NCBI RefSeq assembly: GCF_046630445.1
Contig: NC_092334.1
Span: 104,727,501-104,791,500 of the forward strand
Reading direction: 5' to 3'
DNA length: 64,000 nucleotides
Source of the DNA: Rutidosis leptorrhynchoides
Lineage: Eukaryota > Streptophyta > Magnoliopsida > Asterales > Asteraceae
The notes under the pieces were generated by a model. It was not told the DNA's origin. It saw only the letters and a program-made list of their open reading frames with translations, and ran no database searches. A program made the translations under genes and the position numbers. This document shows, in pieces, positions 1 to 11,907 of this stretch (position 1 is the first letter of the stretch; every line of letters begins with the position of its first letter).

Positions 1-1880
1 AAGGTTTAAACTTATAATCACTAGAACATAGTTTAGTTAATTCAAAACTTGTTCGCAAATAAAAGTTAATACTTCTAACTTGACTTTTAAAATCAACTAA
101 ACACATGTTCTATATCTATATGATATGCTAACTTAATGATTTAAAACCTGGAAACACGAAAAACACCGTAAAACCGGATTTACGCCGTCGTAGTAACACC
201 GCGGGCTGTTTTGGGTTAGTTAATTAAAAACTATGATAAACTTTGATTTAAAAGTTGTTATTCTGGGAAAATGATTTTTATTATGAACATGAAACTATAT
301 CCAAAAATTATGGTTAAACTCAAAGTGGAAGTATGTTTTCTAAAATGGTCATCTAGACGTCGTTCTTTCGACTGAAATGACTACCTTTACAAAAATGACT
401 TGTAACTTATTTTTCCGAATATAAACCTACACTTTTACTGTTTAGATTCATAAAATATAGTTCAATATGAAACCATAGCAATTTGATTCACTCAAAACGG
501 ATTTAAAATGAAGAAGTTATGGGTAAAACAAGATTGGATAATTTTTCTCATTTTAGCTACGTGAAAATTGGTAACAAATCTATTCCAACCATAACTTAAT
601 CAACTTGTATTGTATATTATGTAATCTTGAGATACCATAGACACGTATACAATGTTTCGACCTATCATGTCGACACATCCATATATATTTCGGAACAACC
701 ATAGACACTCTATATGTGAATGTTGGAGTTAGCTATACAAGGTTGAGGTTGATTCCAAAATATATATAGTTTGAGTTGTGATCAATACTGAGATAAGTAT
801 ACACTGGGTCGTGGATTGATTCAAGATAATATTTATCGATTTATTTCTGTACATCTAACTGTGGACAACTAGTTGTAGGTTACTAACGAGGACAGCTGAC
901 TTAATAAACTTAAAACATCAAAATATATTAAAAGTGTTGTAAATATATTTTGAACATACTTTGATATATATGTATATATTGTTATAGGTTCGTGAATCAA
1001 CCAGTGGCCAAGTCTTACTTCCCGACGAAGTAAAAAATCTGTGAAAGTGAGTTATAGTCCCACTTTTAAAATCTAATATTTTTGGGATGAGAATACATGC
1101 AGGTTTTATAAATAATTTACAAAATAGACACAAGTACGTGAAACTACATTCTATGGTTGAATTATCGAAATCGAATATGCCCCTTTTTATTAAGTCTGGT
1201 AATCTAAGAATTAGGGAACAGACACCCTAATTGACGCGAATCCTAAAGATAGATCTATTGGGTCTAACAAACCCCATCCAAAGTACCGGATGCTTTAGTA
1301 CTTCGAAATTTATATCATATCCGAAGGGTGTCCCGGAATGATGGGGATATTCTTATATATGCATCTTGTTAATGTCGGTTACCAGGTGTTCACCATATGA
1401 ATGATTTTTATCTCTATGTATGGGATGTGTATTGAAATATGAAATCTTGTGGTCTATTGTTACGATTTGATATATATAGGTTAAACCTATAACTCACCAA
1501 CATTTTTGTTGACGTTTAAAGCATGTTTATTCTCAGGTGAATACTAAGAGCTTCCGCTGTTGCATACTAAAATAAGGACAAGATTTGGAGTCCATGTTTG
1601 TATGATATTGTGTAAAAACTGCATTCAAGAAACTGATTTCGATATAACATATTTGTATTGTAAACCATTATGTAATGGTCGTGTGTAAACAGGATATTTT
1701 AGATTATCATTATTTGATAATCTACGTAAAGCTTTTTAAACCTTTATTTATGAAATAAAGGTTATGGTTTGTTTTAAAAATGAATGCAGTCTATGAAAAA
1801 CGTCTCATATAGAGGTCAAAACCTCGCAACGAAATCAATTAATATGGAACGTTTTTAATCAATAAGAACGGGACATTTCA
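1..1880 (+). repeat. Element A 5' LTR (right part only)
   Basis: Base 1 matches base 10030 of the 3' LTR and the two stay collinear to the terminal ACATTTCA at 1880 and 11907. The first part of this LTR, about 1.56 kb judging by the 3' copy, is outside the window. The acceptor-like sequence TATTCTCAG at 1528-1536 is conserved in both copies. The open frame at 918-1133 is a chance ORF in LTR sequence. Confidence 0.93.
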
Positions 1881-1882
1881 GT

Positions 1883-1901
1883 TGGTATCCGAGCGTTGGT
1901 C
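1883..1901 (+). other. Primer binding site of element A
   Basis: TGGTATCCGAGCGTTGG starts two bases after the LTR end. It resembles the TGGTATCAGAGC primer site complementary to plant initiator tRNA-Met, with changes. Confidence 0.7.
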
Positions 1902-2089
1902 TTAGAGAACCAGAATTTTGCATTAGTGTGTCTTATCGAGTTTGTTAGGATGCATTAGTGAGTCTGGACTTCGACCGTGTTTACTTGAAAAATGATTGCT
2001 TAACAAATTTTGTTGGAAACTATATATCTTTAACATGTGAATATTATGTGATATATTAATCTCTTAACGCGTTTGATATTATGTGATAG

Positions 2090-2701
2090 ATGTCTACCTC
2101 TAGAACAAGTTCCATTGACTCACCTGATAATAATGAAGAGTCAAATGTAAATTGGAATGATTCGTGGACTGATTCACAAGTTCCCGAAGAGGAACCAGAA
2201 GAAGAGTCGGAACCGGAAAAAGAATCAGAACCGGAAGAGGAGGAACTGGAGGAGGAAATAGAACCGGTGGGGGAAATAATAAAACGGTTAAGTAAAAGAA
2301 AATCCTCAACCAACCGACCAAGGTTAATTATGGTCAATGGTGTTTCCGCCAAGGAAGCAAAATAATGGGAGGATTACCAATTCTCCGATGAATCGGATTC
2401 CGACGAGGATTCCGATGATGTTATAGAAATTACCCCAACTGAATTTAAAAAGGCAAAAGAAAATAATAAGGGAAAGGGCATAAAAATAGAGAAATCTAAT
2501 TCCAACCCCGATGAACTTTATATGTATCGTCAACTCCCGAAGCCCTTAAGTTGTAACAATGACCCGGGAACCTCTAAACCACCAGGTTTTTCCAAACCAA
2601 TGTGGAAAACGACGGCTCGTATTAGGGGAACATCATATATCCATAGAAACTTGGCAAAACGAACCAAAACCGAAGAAGAAGAAACGAGCAAGTCGGAATA
2701 A
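2090..2701 (+). pseudogene. Acidic extra ORF of element A, split by one stop
   Basis: An ATG at 2090 opens a frame that reads about 203 codons to a TAA at 2699-2701, broken once by an in-frame TAA at 2363-2365. The first part is extremely acidic (EEEPEEESEPEKESEPEEEE); after the stop comes a second acidic stretch (DESDSDEDSDD), then a basic, lysine-rich end. I do not recognise the family. It lies between the primer site and gag, in the sense direction, in the position where plant Ty3 elements sometimes carry additional ORFs. Composition suggests a nuclear or nucleic-acid-associated protein, but that is inference only. Confidence 0.6.
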
Positions 2702-2840
2702 GATAGTTGTATTCGTGTGGTGTAATATATGTAATATAGTGTGCTTATGCTTTATGATATATGTAAAAATTGCTTGTATTAATAAGTAATTTTTTTTTAT
2801 GAATCTAACTCTTGTCTATTTTACAGTTTAAAAACACAAA

Positions 2841-3524
2841 ATGGATAGACAACCCAATATTTTAAGAGACCTACCCGGAGACATGATTGATGAAATCTTG
2901 TCTAGAGTCAGTCAGAATTCTTCGGCACAACTATTTACGGCAAAATCAGTTTGTAAGACATTCGAAGAACGTTCCAAGAATGTCTTGGTTTATAAGAGAC
3001 TTTCGTTTGAAAGATGGGGGATATCACATTGGGAAACCCATAAGTTACGATGTGTTTACTTTGACGCATATATTGCGGGGAACCCAAATGCTATTTTACG
3101 CAACGGGTTAAGAAATTATTTTGACTCAATGTATCCGAATATAGGACTTCATGATTTAGAAAAAGCGGCTAACATGCAACATAAAGAAGCATGCTATGCT
3201 TACGGGTTAGTAATGTTCGCTTCTCACCAAAGTGAGAAAAAGAACATCGGGCTACAACTATTAAACAAAACGTTTCCACAAGTGACGGAGTCGGTAATTG
3301 AGGTAAGAAATGAGGTTTTTAGGTTATTAAGAGACTGTTGGTCATTACGTAACCCTCCTCCCTTTGACGACGTTACAACACGCTGTCTTATCAACGGCCA
3401 TAACGGTTATGTTCCACAAGACCAAGGATGGGAAGTAGTCCTAGTAAAACCAGAATGCATGACTTGTTTCTGGACGTATGAATTACGTGTCTCTATTGCC
3501 TTTGCTGAACGACTTGTGTACTAG
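2841..3524 (+). CDS. F-box-like protein carried inside element A
   Basis: An intact 227-codon ORF. Residues about 5-50 (ILRDLPGDMIDEILSRVSQN, then a Cys-Lys-x-Phe helix) read as an F-box, the domain that docks substrate adaptors onto SKP1 of SCF ubiquitin ligases. The middle (GLHDLEKAANMQHKEACYAY) resembles the Sel1/TPR-like repeat, and the end (CMTCFW) the cysteine-rich tail, of plant F-box proteins of the At1g67623/At2g35280 type; this is recognition from memory, not a search. The ORF has no introns and ends in TAG. It sits between an acidic ORF and gag, in the element's own sense, so it is transposon cargo rather than an independent gene. It is unbroken although pol nearby has stops and a frameshift. 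Expression and function are unknown. Confidence 0.75.
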   Translation: MDRQPNILRDLPGDMIDEILSRVSQNSSAQLFTAKSVCKTFEERSKNVLVYKRLSFERWGISHWETHKLRCVYFDAYIAGNPNAILRNGLRNYFDSMYPNIGLHDLEKAANMQHKEACYAYGLVMFASHQSEKKNIGLQLLNKTFPQVTESVIEVRNEVFRLLRDCWSLRNPPPFDDVTTRCLINGHNGYVPQDQGWEVVLVKPECMTCFWTYELRVSIAFAERLVY

Positions 3525-3711
3525 CTAGAATTATCTTCACAACTATCTTGTATCAAAGTTATTGTGTGCTATATTTCATGCTTTATGTAAAATAAGCGGT
3601 ATTGTAAGTTTGTAAAATATTGTATAAAAGTTTGAACGCGAAATATTATTATAATCAGTTTTTCATATAGAATTGTAGTAGTTGAATTTATATTAGCTAC
3701 TAAGTATGAAC

Positions 3712-3726
3712 TTAACGGGTAGGTAC
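3712..3726 (+). other. Internal polypurine-tract-like copy, element A
   Basis: TTAACGGGTAGGTAC here is identical to the 15 bases directly before the 3' LTR (8455-8469). It is followed by TACCCGA, not by the LTR start. It lies about 140 bp before the gag start. A second PPT copy could prime an additional plus strand (central PPT), or could mark an ancient LTR-internal junction. Confidence 0.6.
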
Positions 3727-3864
3727 TACCCGAATTTAAACTTATAAAACGCTAATATGAAGAAAAAGCTTTTATAAATGAGTTCATATTATGCTACAAA
3801 ATACTATTAACTACTCTTAATATTCTGTATGATTAACTTGTTCCATTTGACTATTTTGAAGGAA

Positions 3865-6800
3865 ATGGCACCGACTACTCGACATACCGTGAATATGAAT
3901 GAAGAGGAATTCCGTACTTTTCTAGCTTCAAACATAGCCGCAGTACAGGCTGCGCTACATACCAACAATAACCTTGGATCTAGCAGTACAGGAAATCGTG
4001 TAGGATGCACCTACAAAGAATTCACTGCCTACAAACCTTTGGAATTTGATGGAACCGAAGGACCGATCGGATTGAAACGGTGGACCGAGAAGGTCGAATC
4101 GGTGTTTGCCATAAATAAGTGTACTGAAGAGGACAAAGTGAAGTACGCTACGCATACCTTCAGAGGTTCTGCGTTAACATGGTGGAATACCTATCTAGAG
4201 CAAGTGGGACAAGATGATGCGTACGCACTACCGTGGTCAGCATTCAAGCACTTGATGAACGAGAAGTACCGTCCCAGAACCGAGGTCAATAAGCTCAAGA
4301 TAGAACTTAGAGGGTTACGAACCCAAGGATTTGATATTACCACGTACGAAAGACGATTCACAGAATTGTGCCTATTGTGTCCGGGAGCGTTCGAAGATGA
4401 GGAAGAGAAGATCGACGCGTTTGTGAAAGGATTACCGGAAAGAATCCAAGAAGATATAAGTTCACACGAGCCCGCCTCCATACAACAGGCATGTAGAATG
4501 GCTCACAAACTAGTGAACCAGATTGAGGAAAGAATTAAAGAACAGACAGCTGAAGAGGCCAATGTGAAGCAAGTCAAAAGAAAGTGGGAGGAAAATGGTG
4601 ATAAGAATCACCAATACAACAACAACAGCAATTACAATAATAATCGCAACAATTATCCCAACAATCGCAACATCAATCGCAACTACAACAAACGGCCCAA
4701 CAACAACAACAACAACAGCAACTACAACAATCATCCTAACAACAATAACAACCGCAACAACAACAACAATCAGAAGCAGCTATGCCAAAGGTGCGAAAAG
4801 TATCACTCGGGGTTCTGCACCAAATTTTGCAACAAGTGTAAAAGAAATGGTCATAGCGCAGTGAAGTGTGAGGTCTACAGACCAGAGGTTAACAGAATGA
4901 AAGGAACAATTGGTGTCGGAACGAGTAATGGCGGAGCAAGTAGTGTCGGAGCAAGTTATGCCAATGTATTTTGTTATAAATGTGGAAAACCGGGCCACAT
5001 TATTAGAAATTGCCCGAACCAGGAGAACACGAATAAACAAGGCCGCGGAAGAGTTTTCAATATTAATGTGGTAGAGGCACAGGAAGACCCGGAGCTTGTT
5101 ACGGGTACGTTTCTTATTGACAATAAATCTGCTTACGTTTTATTTGATTCGGGTACGGATAGAAGCTATATGAGTAGAGATTTTTGTGCTAAATTAAGTT
5201 GTCCATTGATGCCGTTGGATAGTAAATTTTTACTCGAATTAGCAAACGGTAAATTAATTTCAGCAGATAATATATGCCGGAATCGAGAAATTAAACTGGG
5301 TAGCGAAATATTTAAGATTGATTTGATACCAGTAGAGTTAGGGAGTTTTGATGTAATAGTTGGCATGGACTGGCTGAAGAAGGTGAAAGCAGAGATCGTA
5401 TGTTATAAAAATGCAATTCGCATTGTACGAGAAGAAGGAGAACCCTTAATGGTGTACGGAGAAAAGGGCAACATGAAGCTACATCTTATTAGTAATTTGA
5501 AGGCACAAAAACTAATAAGAAAAGGTTGCTATGATGTTCTAGCACACGTCGAGAAAGTACAAACTGAAGAAAAGAGCATCAATGATGTTCCCGTCGCAAA
5601 AGAATTTCCCGATGTATTTCCGAAAGAATTACCGGGACTACCTCCACATCGATCTGTTGAATTTCAAATAGATCTTGTACCAGGAGCTGCACCAATAGCT
5701 CGTGCTCCTTATAGACTCGCACCCAGCGAGATGAAAGAACTGCAAAGCCAACTGCAAGAACTATTAGAACGTGGTTTCATTCGACCAAGCACATCACCAT
5801 GGGGAGCTCCTGTTTTGTTTGTCAAGAAGAAGGATGGTACATTTAGGTTGTGTATTGACTACAGAGAGTTGAACAAACTTACCATCAAAAATCGTTATCC
5901 ACTGCCGAGAATTGACGACTTATTTGATCAACTACAAGGCTCGTCGGTTTATTCGAAGATCGATTTACGTTCTGGATATCATCAAATGCGAGTAAAGGAG
6001 GATGATATTCCAAAAACTGCTTTTAGGACGCGTTATGGTCATTACGAGTTTATGGTTATGCCGTTTGGATTGACTAACGCACCAGCTGTGTTCATGGACC
6101 TTATGAACCGAGTGTGTGGGCCATATCTTGAAAAGTTTGTCATTGTTTTCATCGATGACATACTTATTTACTCAAAGAATGATCAAGAGCACGAAGAACA
6201 TTTGAGAAAAGTGCTAGAGGTATTGAGGAATGAAAAACTGTACGCTAAGTTTTCAAAGTGTGCATTTTGGTTGGAAGAAGTTCAATTCCTCGGTCACATA
6301 GTGAACAAAGAAGGTATCCAGGTGGACCCGGCAAAGATCGAAACCGTTGAAAAGTGGGAAACCCCAAAAACTCCGAAGCATATACGTCAATTTTTAGGAT
6401 TGGCTGGTTACTACAGAAGGTTCATCCAAGATTTCTCCAAAATAGCAAAACCCTTGACTGCATTAACGCATAAAGGGAAGAAATTTGAATGGAAGGATGA
6501 ACAAGAGAAGGCGTTTCAATTATTGAAGAAAAAGCTAACTACGGCACCTATATTGTCATTGCCTGAAGGGAATGATGATTTTGTGATTTATTGTGACGCA
6601 TCAAAGCAAGATCTCGGTTGTGTATTAATGCAACGGACGAAGGTGATTGCTTATGCGTCTAGACAATTGAAGATTCAGGAGCAAAATTATACGACGCATG
6701 ATTTGGAATTAGGCGCGGTTGTTTTTACATTAAAGACTTGGAGGCACTACTTATATGGGGTCAAAAGTATTATATATACCGACCACAAAATTCTTCAACA

Positions 6801-6990
6801 CATATTTAATCAGAAACAACTGAATATGAGGCAGCGTAGGTGGATTGAATTGTTGAATGATTACGACTTTGAGATTCGTTACCACCCGGGGAAGGCAAAT
6901 GTGGTAGCCGACGCCTTGAGCAGAAAGGAAAGAGAACCCATTCGAGTAAAATCTATGAATATAATGATTCACACTAACCTTACTACTTAA
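3865..6990 (+). CDS. Gag-protease-RT-RNase H of element A
   Basis: I favour the ATG at 3865 (MAPTTRHT) although the frame is open from an earlier ATG at 3829. Gag capsid (ALTWWNTY, near 4170) is followed by an asparagine-rich linker from (AAC)n at about 4610-4770 and by zinc knuckles ([14 protein letters not shown] and [14 protein letters not shown]). The protease has [12 protein letters not shown] near 5140, with the catalytic Asp in DSG. RT has [33 protein letters not shown] and the active-site FIDD near 6150. RNase H has [11 protein letters not shown] near 6590. The frame ends at a TAA (6988-6990) between RNase H and integrase, where related elements read through, so this is a nonsense mutation rather than a natural end. 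The encoded enzymes would copy the element's RNA in cytoplasmic particles. Confidence 0.9.
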   Translation: MAPTTRHTVNMNEEEFRTFLASNIAAVQAALHTNNNLGSSSTGNRVGCTYKEFTAYKPLEFDGTEGPIGLKRWTEKVESVFAINKCTEEDKVKYATHTFRGSALTWWNTYLEQVGQDDAYALPWSAFKHLMNEKYRPRTEVNKLKIELRGLRTQGFDITTYERRFTELCLLCPGAFEDEEEKIDAFVKGLPERIQEDISSHEPASIQQACRMAHKLVNQIEERIKEQTAEEANVKQVKRKWEENGDKNHQYNNNSNYNNNRNNYPNNRNINRNYNKRPNNNNNNSNYNNHPNNNNNRNNNNNQKQLCQRCEKYHSGFCTKFCNKCKRNGHSAVKCEVYRPEVNRMKGTIGVGTSNGGASSVGASYANVFCYKCGKPGHIIRNCPNQENTNKQGRGRVFNINVVEAQEDPELVTGTFLIDNKSAYVLFDSGTDRSYMSRDFCAKLSCPLMPLDSKFLLELANGKLISADNICRNREIKLGSEIFKIDLIPVELGSFDVIVGMDWLKKVKAEIVCYKNAIRIVREEGEPLMVYGEKGNMKLHLISNLKAQKLIRKGCYDVLAHVEKVQTEEKSINDVPVAKEFPDVFPKELPGLPPHRSVEFQIDLVPGAAPIARAPYRLAPSEMKELQSQLQELLERGFIRPSTSPWGAPVLFVKKKDGTFRLCIDYRELNKLTIKNRYPLPRIDDLFDQLQGSSVYSKIDLRSGYHQMRVKEDDIPKTAFRTRYGHYEFMVMPFGLTNAPAVFMDLMNRVCGPYLEKFVIVFIDDILIYSKNDQEHEEHLRKVLEVLRNEKLYAKFSKCAFWLEEVQFLGHIVNKEGIQVDPAKIETVEKWETPKTPKHIRQFLGLAGYYRRFIQDFSKIAKPLTALTHKGKKFEWKDEQEKAFQLLKKKLTTAPILSLPEGNDDFVIYCDASKQDLGCVLMQRTKVIAYASRQLKIQEQNYTTHDLELGAVVFTLKTWRHYLYGVKSIIYTDHKILQHIFNQKQLNMRQRRWIELLNDYDFEIRYHPGKANVVADALSRKEREPIRVKSMNIMIHTNLTT

Positions 6991-7036
6991 ATAAAGGAGG
7001 CGCAACAAGGAGTTTTAAAAGAGGGAAATTTAAAGG

Positions 7037-8374
7037 ATGAAATACCCAAAGGATCGGAGAAGCATCTTAATATTCGGGAAGACGGAACCCGGTATAGGGC
7101 TGAAAGAAATTTGGGTACCAAAATTTGGAGATATGAGAGAAATGGTACTTAGAGAAGCTCATAAAACCAGATACTCAATACATCCTGGAACGGGGAAGAT
7201 GTACAAGGATCTCAAGAAATATTTTTGGTGGCCGGGTATGAAAGCCGATGTTGCTAAATACGTAGGAGAATGTTTGACGTGTTCTAAGGTCAAAGCTGAG
7301 CATCAGAAACCATCAGGTCTACTTCAACAATCCGAAATCCCGAAATGGAAATGGGAAAATATTACCATGGATTTCATCACTAAATTGTCAAGGACTGCAA
7401 GTGGTTTTGATACTATTTGGGTAATAGTTGATCGTCTCACCAAATCAGCACACTTCCTGCCAATAAGAGAAGATGACAAGATGGAGAAGTTAGCACGACT
7501 GTATTTGAAGGAAGTCGTCTCCAGAAATGGAATACCAATCTCTATTATCTCTGATAGGGATGGCAGATTTATTTCAAGATTCTGGCAGACATTACAGCAA
7601 GCATTAGGAACTCGTCTAGACATGAGTACTGCCTATCATCCACAAACTGATGGACAGAGCGAAAGGACGATACAAACGCTTGAAGACATGCTACGAGCAT
7701 GTGTTATTGATTTCGGAAACAGTTGGGATCGACATCTACCGTTAGCAGAATTTTCATACAACAACAGCTACCATTCAAGCATTGAGATGGCGCCGTTTGA
7801 AGCACTTTATGGTAGAAAGTGCAGGTCTCCGATTTTTTGGAGTGAAGTGGGGGATAGACAGATTACGGGTCCGGAGATAATACAAGAAACTACCGAGAAA
7901 ATCATCCAAATTCAACAAAGATTGAAAACCGCCCAGAGTCGACAAAAGAGCTACGCGGACAGTAAAAGAAAAGATATAGAGTTTGAAATTGGAGAAATGG
8001 TCATGCTTAAGGTTTCACCTTGGAAAGGCGTTGTTCGATTTGGTAAACGGGGGAAACTAAATCCAAGGTACATTGGACCATTCAAGATTATAGATCGTGT
8101 CGGACCAGTAGCTTACCAACTGGAGCTACCTCAACAACTTGCGGCTGTACATAACACTTTCCACGTCTCAAATTTGAAGAAATGTTTTGCTAAAGAAGAT
8201 CTCACTATTCCGTTGGACGAAATCCAAATCAATGAAAAACTTCAATTCATTGAAGAACCCGTCGAAATAATGGATCGTGAGGTTAAGAGACTTAAACAAA
8301 ACAAGATACCGATTGTTAAGGTTCGATGGAATGCTCGTAGAGGACCCGAGTTCACCTGGGAGCGTGAAGATTAG
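7037..8374 (+). pseudogene. Integrase of element A, shifted frame and early stop
   Basis: This continues the same polyprotein one base out of frame. An extra A in the run at 7107-7109 moves the frame just before the zinc-binding HHCC region (HPGTGK, then [14 protein letters not shown]). The catalytic core follows: Asp in MDFITKL near 7370, Asp in SDRDGRF near 7560 and Glu in [10 protein letters not shown] near 7660. The C-terminal end ([15 protein letters not shown]) is chromodomain-like. The frame stops at a TAG (8372-8374); the same frame then reads 19 more codons to a TAA at 8432-8434, which I take as the original end. With the upstream stop, the shift and this TAG, the copy is unlikely to make a working integrase. 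Confidence 0.88.
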
Positions 8375-8435
8375 ATGAAGAAGAAATACCCACATTTATT
8401 TCCAGAAGATACGTCAACACCTCCAGCTGCTTAAA

Positions 8436-8469
8436 ATTTCGGGACGAAATTTATTTAACGGGTAGGTAC
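8436..8469 (+). other. Pre-LTR inverted motif and polypurine tract, element A
   Basis: AATTTCGGGACGAAATTT is a near-perfect inverted repeat directly before the plus-strand primer TTAACGGGTAGGTAC (8455-8469), which touches the LTR start at 8470. Element D carries the same pair of motifs next to its LTR (51219-51256). Confidence 0.75.
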
Positions 8470-9526
8470 TGTAGTGACCCGAACTTTTCCATGTTTATAT
8501 ATATATTAAATGAAATTGTTATTTACATGATTAAGTGTTTCTAACATGTTAAGCAATCAAACTTGTTAAGACTTGATTAATTGAAATAGGTTTCATATAG
8601 ACAATTGACCACCCAAGTTGACCGGTGATTCACGAACGTTAAAACTTGTAAAAACTATACGATGACATATATATGGTTATATATATAGTTAACATGATTT
8701 TATTATAAGTATGTATCTCATTAGGTATTTTAACAATGAGTTATATACACAAAAATGAGACTATTAATTTAAGAAACTCGAAAACGATATATATAACGAT
8801 TATCGTTATAACAACGTCTTACTAGGTACATATGAATCATATTAAGATATTGATACACTTTGTTAATTATGTTAAATGATAAGTAAATATATTATTAAGT
8901 GTATTAACAATGAAATACATATGTAAAAATAAGACTACTAACTTAATGATTTCGAAACGAGACATATATGTAACGATTATCGTTGTAACGACATTTAACT
9001 GTATATATATCATACTAAGATATATTATATATCATAATATCATGATAATATTACAATTTAACATCTCATTTTTTATAATAAATAATGGGTTAACAACATT
9101 CAACAAGATCGTTAACCTAAAGGTTTCAAAACAACATTTACATGTAACGACTAACGATGACTTAACGACTCAGTTAAAATGTATATACATGTAGTGTTTT
9201 AATATGTATTCATACACTTTTGAAAGACTTCAAGACACTTATCAAAATACTTCTACTTAACAAAAATGTTTGCAGTTACATCCTCGTTCGGTTTCATCAA
9301 CAATTCTACTCGTATGCACCCGTATTCGTACTCGTACAATACACAGCTTTTAGATGTATGTACTATTGGTATATACACTCCAATTATCAGCTCTTAGCAG
9401 CCCATGTGAGTCACCTAACACATGTGGGAACCATCATTTGGCAACTAGCATAAAATATCACATAAAATTACAAAAATATGAGTAATCATTCATGACTTAT
9501 TTACATGAAAACAAAATTTCATATCC

Positions 9527-9534
9527 TTTATATC
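9527..9534 (+). promoter_or_regulatory. Putative TATA box of element A LTR
   Basis: TTTATATC is followed about 30-80 bp on by a pyrimidine-rich leader (CATTCTTCAATATTCTTC, then CTCTCTC), the usual look of a plant transcription start. This would put the U3/R boundary near 9560. No experimental support. Confidence 0.4.
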
Positions 9535-9788
9535 TAATCCATACACCAACGACCAAAAACACCTACAAACACTTTCATTCTTCAATATTCTTCATCTAAT
9601 TGATCTCTCTCAAGTTCTATCTTCAAGTTCTAAGTGTTCTTCATAAATTCCAAAAGTTCTAGTTTCATAAAATCAAGAATACTTCCAAGATTGCAAGTTT
9701 ACTTCCAAGTTTTCTAAATCCATTCCAAGTAATCATCCAAGATCAAGAAACCTTTGTTACTTATAGTAGGTTATCTTTCTAATACAAG

Positions 9789-11563
9789 GTAATAATCATA
9801 TTCAAATTTTAATTCAATTTCTATAACTATAACAATCTTATTTCGAGTGGAAATCTTACTTGAAATTGTTTTCGTGTCATGATTCTGCTTTAAGAACTTT
9901 CAAGCCATCCAAGGATCCTTTGAATCTAGATCTATTTTTATAATTTCCAGTAGGTTTATCCAAGGAACTTGAGGTAGTAATGATGTTCATAACATCATTC
10001 TATTCATACATATAAAGCTATCTTATTCGAAGGTTTAAACTTGTAATCACTAGAACATAGTTTAGTTAATTCTAAACTTGTTCGCAAATAAAAGTTAATC
10101 CTTCTAACTTGACTTTTAAAATCAACTAAACACATGTTATATATCTATATGATATGCTAACTTAATGATTTAAAACCTGGAAACACGAAAAACACCGTAA
10201 AACCGGATTTACGCCGTCGTAGTAACACCGGGGCTGTTTTGGGTTAGTTAATTAAAAACTATGATAAACTTTGATTTAAAAGTTGTTATTCTTTGAAAAT
10301 GATTTTTATTATGAACATGAAACTATATCCAAAAATTATGGTTAAACTCAAAGTGGAAGTATGTTTTCTAAAATGGTCATCTAGACGTCGTTCTTTCGAC
10401 TGAAATGACTACCTTTACAAAAATGACTTGTAACTTATTTTTCTGACTATAAACCTATACTTTTTCTGTTTAGATTCATAAAATAGAGTTCAATATGAAA
10501 CCATAGCAATTTGATTCACTCAAAACGGATTTAAAATGAAGAAGTTATGGGTAAAACAAGATTGGATAATTTTTCTCATTTTAGCTACGTGAAAATTGGT
10601 AACAAATCTATTCCAACCATAACTTAATCAACTTGTATTGTATATTATGTAATCTTGAGATACCATAAACACGTATACAATGTTTCAACCTATCATGTCG
10701 ACACATCTATATATATTTCGGAACAACTATAGACACTCTATATGTGAATGTTGGAGTTAGCTATACAGGGTTGAGGTTGATTCCAAAATATATATAGTTT
10801 GAGTTGTGATCAATACTGAGATACGTATACACTGAGTCGTGGATTGATTCAAGATAATATTTATCGATTTATTTATGTACATCTAACTGTGGACAAATAG
10901 TTGTAGGTTACTAACGAGGACAGCTGACTTAATAAACTTAAAACATCAAAATATATTAAAAGTGTTGTAAATATATTTTGAACATACTTTGATATATATG
11001 TATATATTGTTATAGGTTCGTGAATCAACCAGTGGCCAAGTCTTACTTCCCGACGAAGTAAAAATCTGTGAAAGTGAGTTATAGTCCCACTTTTAAAATC
11101 TAATATTTTTGGGATGAGAATACATGCAAGTTTTATAAATAATTTACAAAATAGACACAAGTACGTGAAACTACATTCTATGGTTGAATTATCGAAATCG
11201 AATATGCCCCTTTTTATTAAGTCTGGTAATCTAAGAATTAGGGAACAGACACCCTAATTGATGAGAATCCTAAAGATAGATCTATTGGGCCTAACAAACC
11301 CCATCCAAAGTACCGGATGCTTTAGTACTTCGAAATTTATATGATATCCGAAGGGTGTCCCGGAATGATGGGGATATTCTTATATATGCATCTTGTTAAT
11401 GTCGGTTACCAGGTGTTCACCATATGAATGATTTTTATCTCTATGTATGGGATGTGTATTGAAATATGAATTCTTGTGGTCTATTGTTACGATTTGATAT
11501 ATATAGGTTAAACCTATAACTCACCAACATTTTTGTTGACGTTTAAAGCATGTTTATTCTCAG
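9789..11563 (+). other. Intron-like span inside element A LTR
   Basis: Donor-like TACAAG|GTAATA at 9789 and acceptor-like TTATTCTCAG ending at 11563 bracket most of the region downstream of the putative start. The acceptor is conserved in the 5' LTR (ends 1536), and the equivalent sequence is present in reverse in the element D LTR near 47940-47965. Splicing is inferred only. Confidence 0.35.
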
Positions 11564-11907
11564 GTGAATACTAAGAGCTTCCGCTGTTGCATACTAAAAT
11601 AAGGACAAGATTTGGAGTTCATGTTTGTATGATATTGTGTAAAAATTGCATTCAAGAAACTGATTTCGATGTAACATATTTGTATTGTAAACCATTATGT
11701 AATGGTCGTGTGTAAACAGGATATTTTAGATTATCATTATTTGATAATCTACGTAAAGCTTTTTAAACCTTTATTTATGAAATAATAGTTATGGTTTGTT
11801 TTAAAAATGAATGCAGTCTTTGAAAAACGTCTCATATAGAGGTCAAAACCTCGCAACAAAATCAATTAATATGGAACGTTTTTAATCAATAAGAACTGGA
11901 CATTTCA

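Larger units (their letters stand above)
1..11907 (+). mobile_element. Ty3/gypsy chromovirus 'A', inserted in LINE-1
   Basis: The block from base 1 to 1880 is repeated almost identically at 10030-11907, marking the LTR pair; the 5' end of the left LTR lies outside the window. Between them are a tRNA-type primer site, two extra ORFs, gag, protease, RT, RNase H, integrase and a polypurine tract, in Ty3/gypsy order. A chromodomain-like tail on the integrase points to a chromovirus, probably Tekay-like. By eye the two LTR copies differ at roughly 2% of positions. The right end abuts LINE-1 endonuclease sequence that is open from the first base, so A inserted into that LINE. The target duplication cannot be checked because the left flank is missing. 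Confidence 0.95.
8470..11907 (+). repeat. Element A 3' LTR, 3438 bp
   Basis: It starts TGTAGTGACCC and ends ACATTTCA. The left 1.5 kb has no partner in the window only because the 5' LTR is cut by the window edge. It contains several short AT-rich frames (8910-9194 and 9220-9453) with no protein likeness. Confidence 0.93.

Noticed and set aside
2841-3524. F-box ORF as an ordinary host gene
   Set aside because: It lies between the LTR primer site and gag of element A in the same sense, with no introns or separate promoter, so it is annotated as element cargo.
4510-4864. Val-rich and Thr-rich ORFs overlapping gag of A
   Set aside because: Both are alternative-frame readings of the (AAC)n tract encoding the Asn-rich gag linker.
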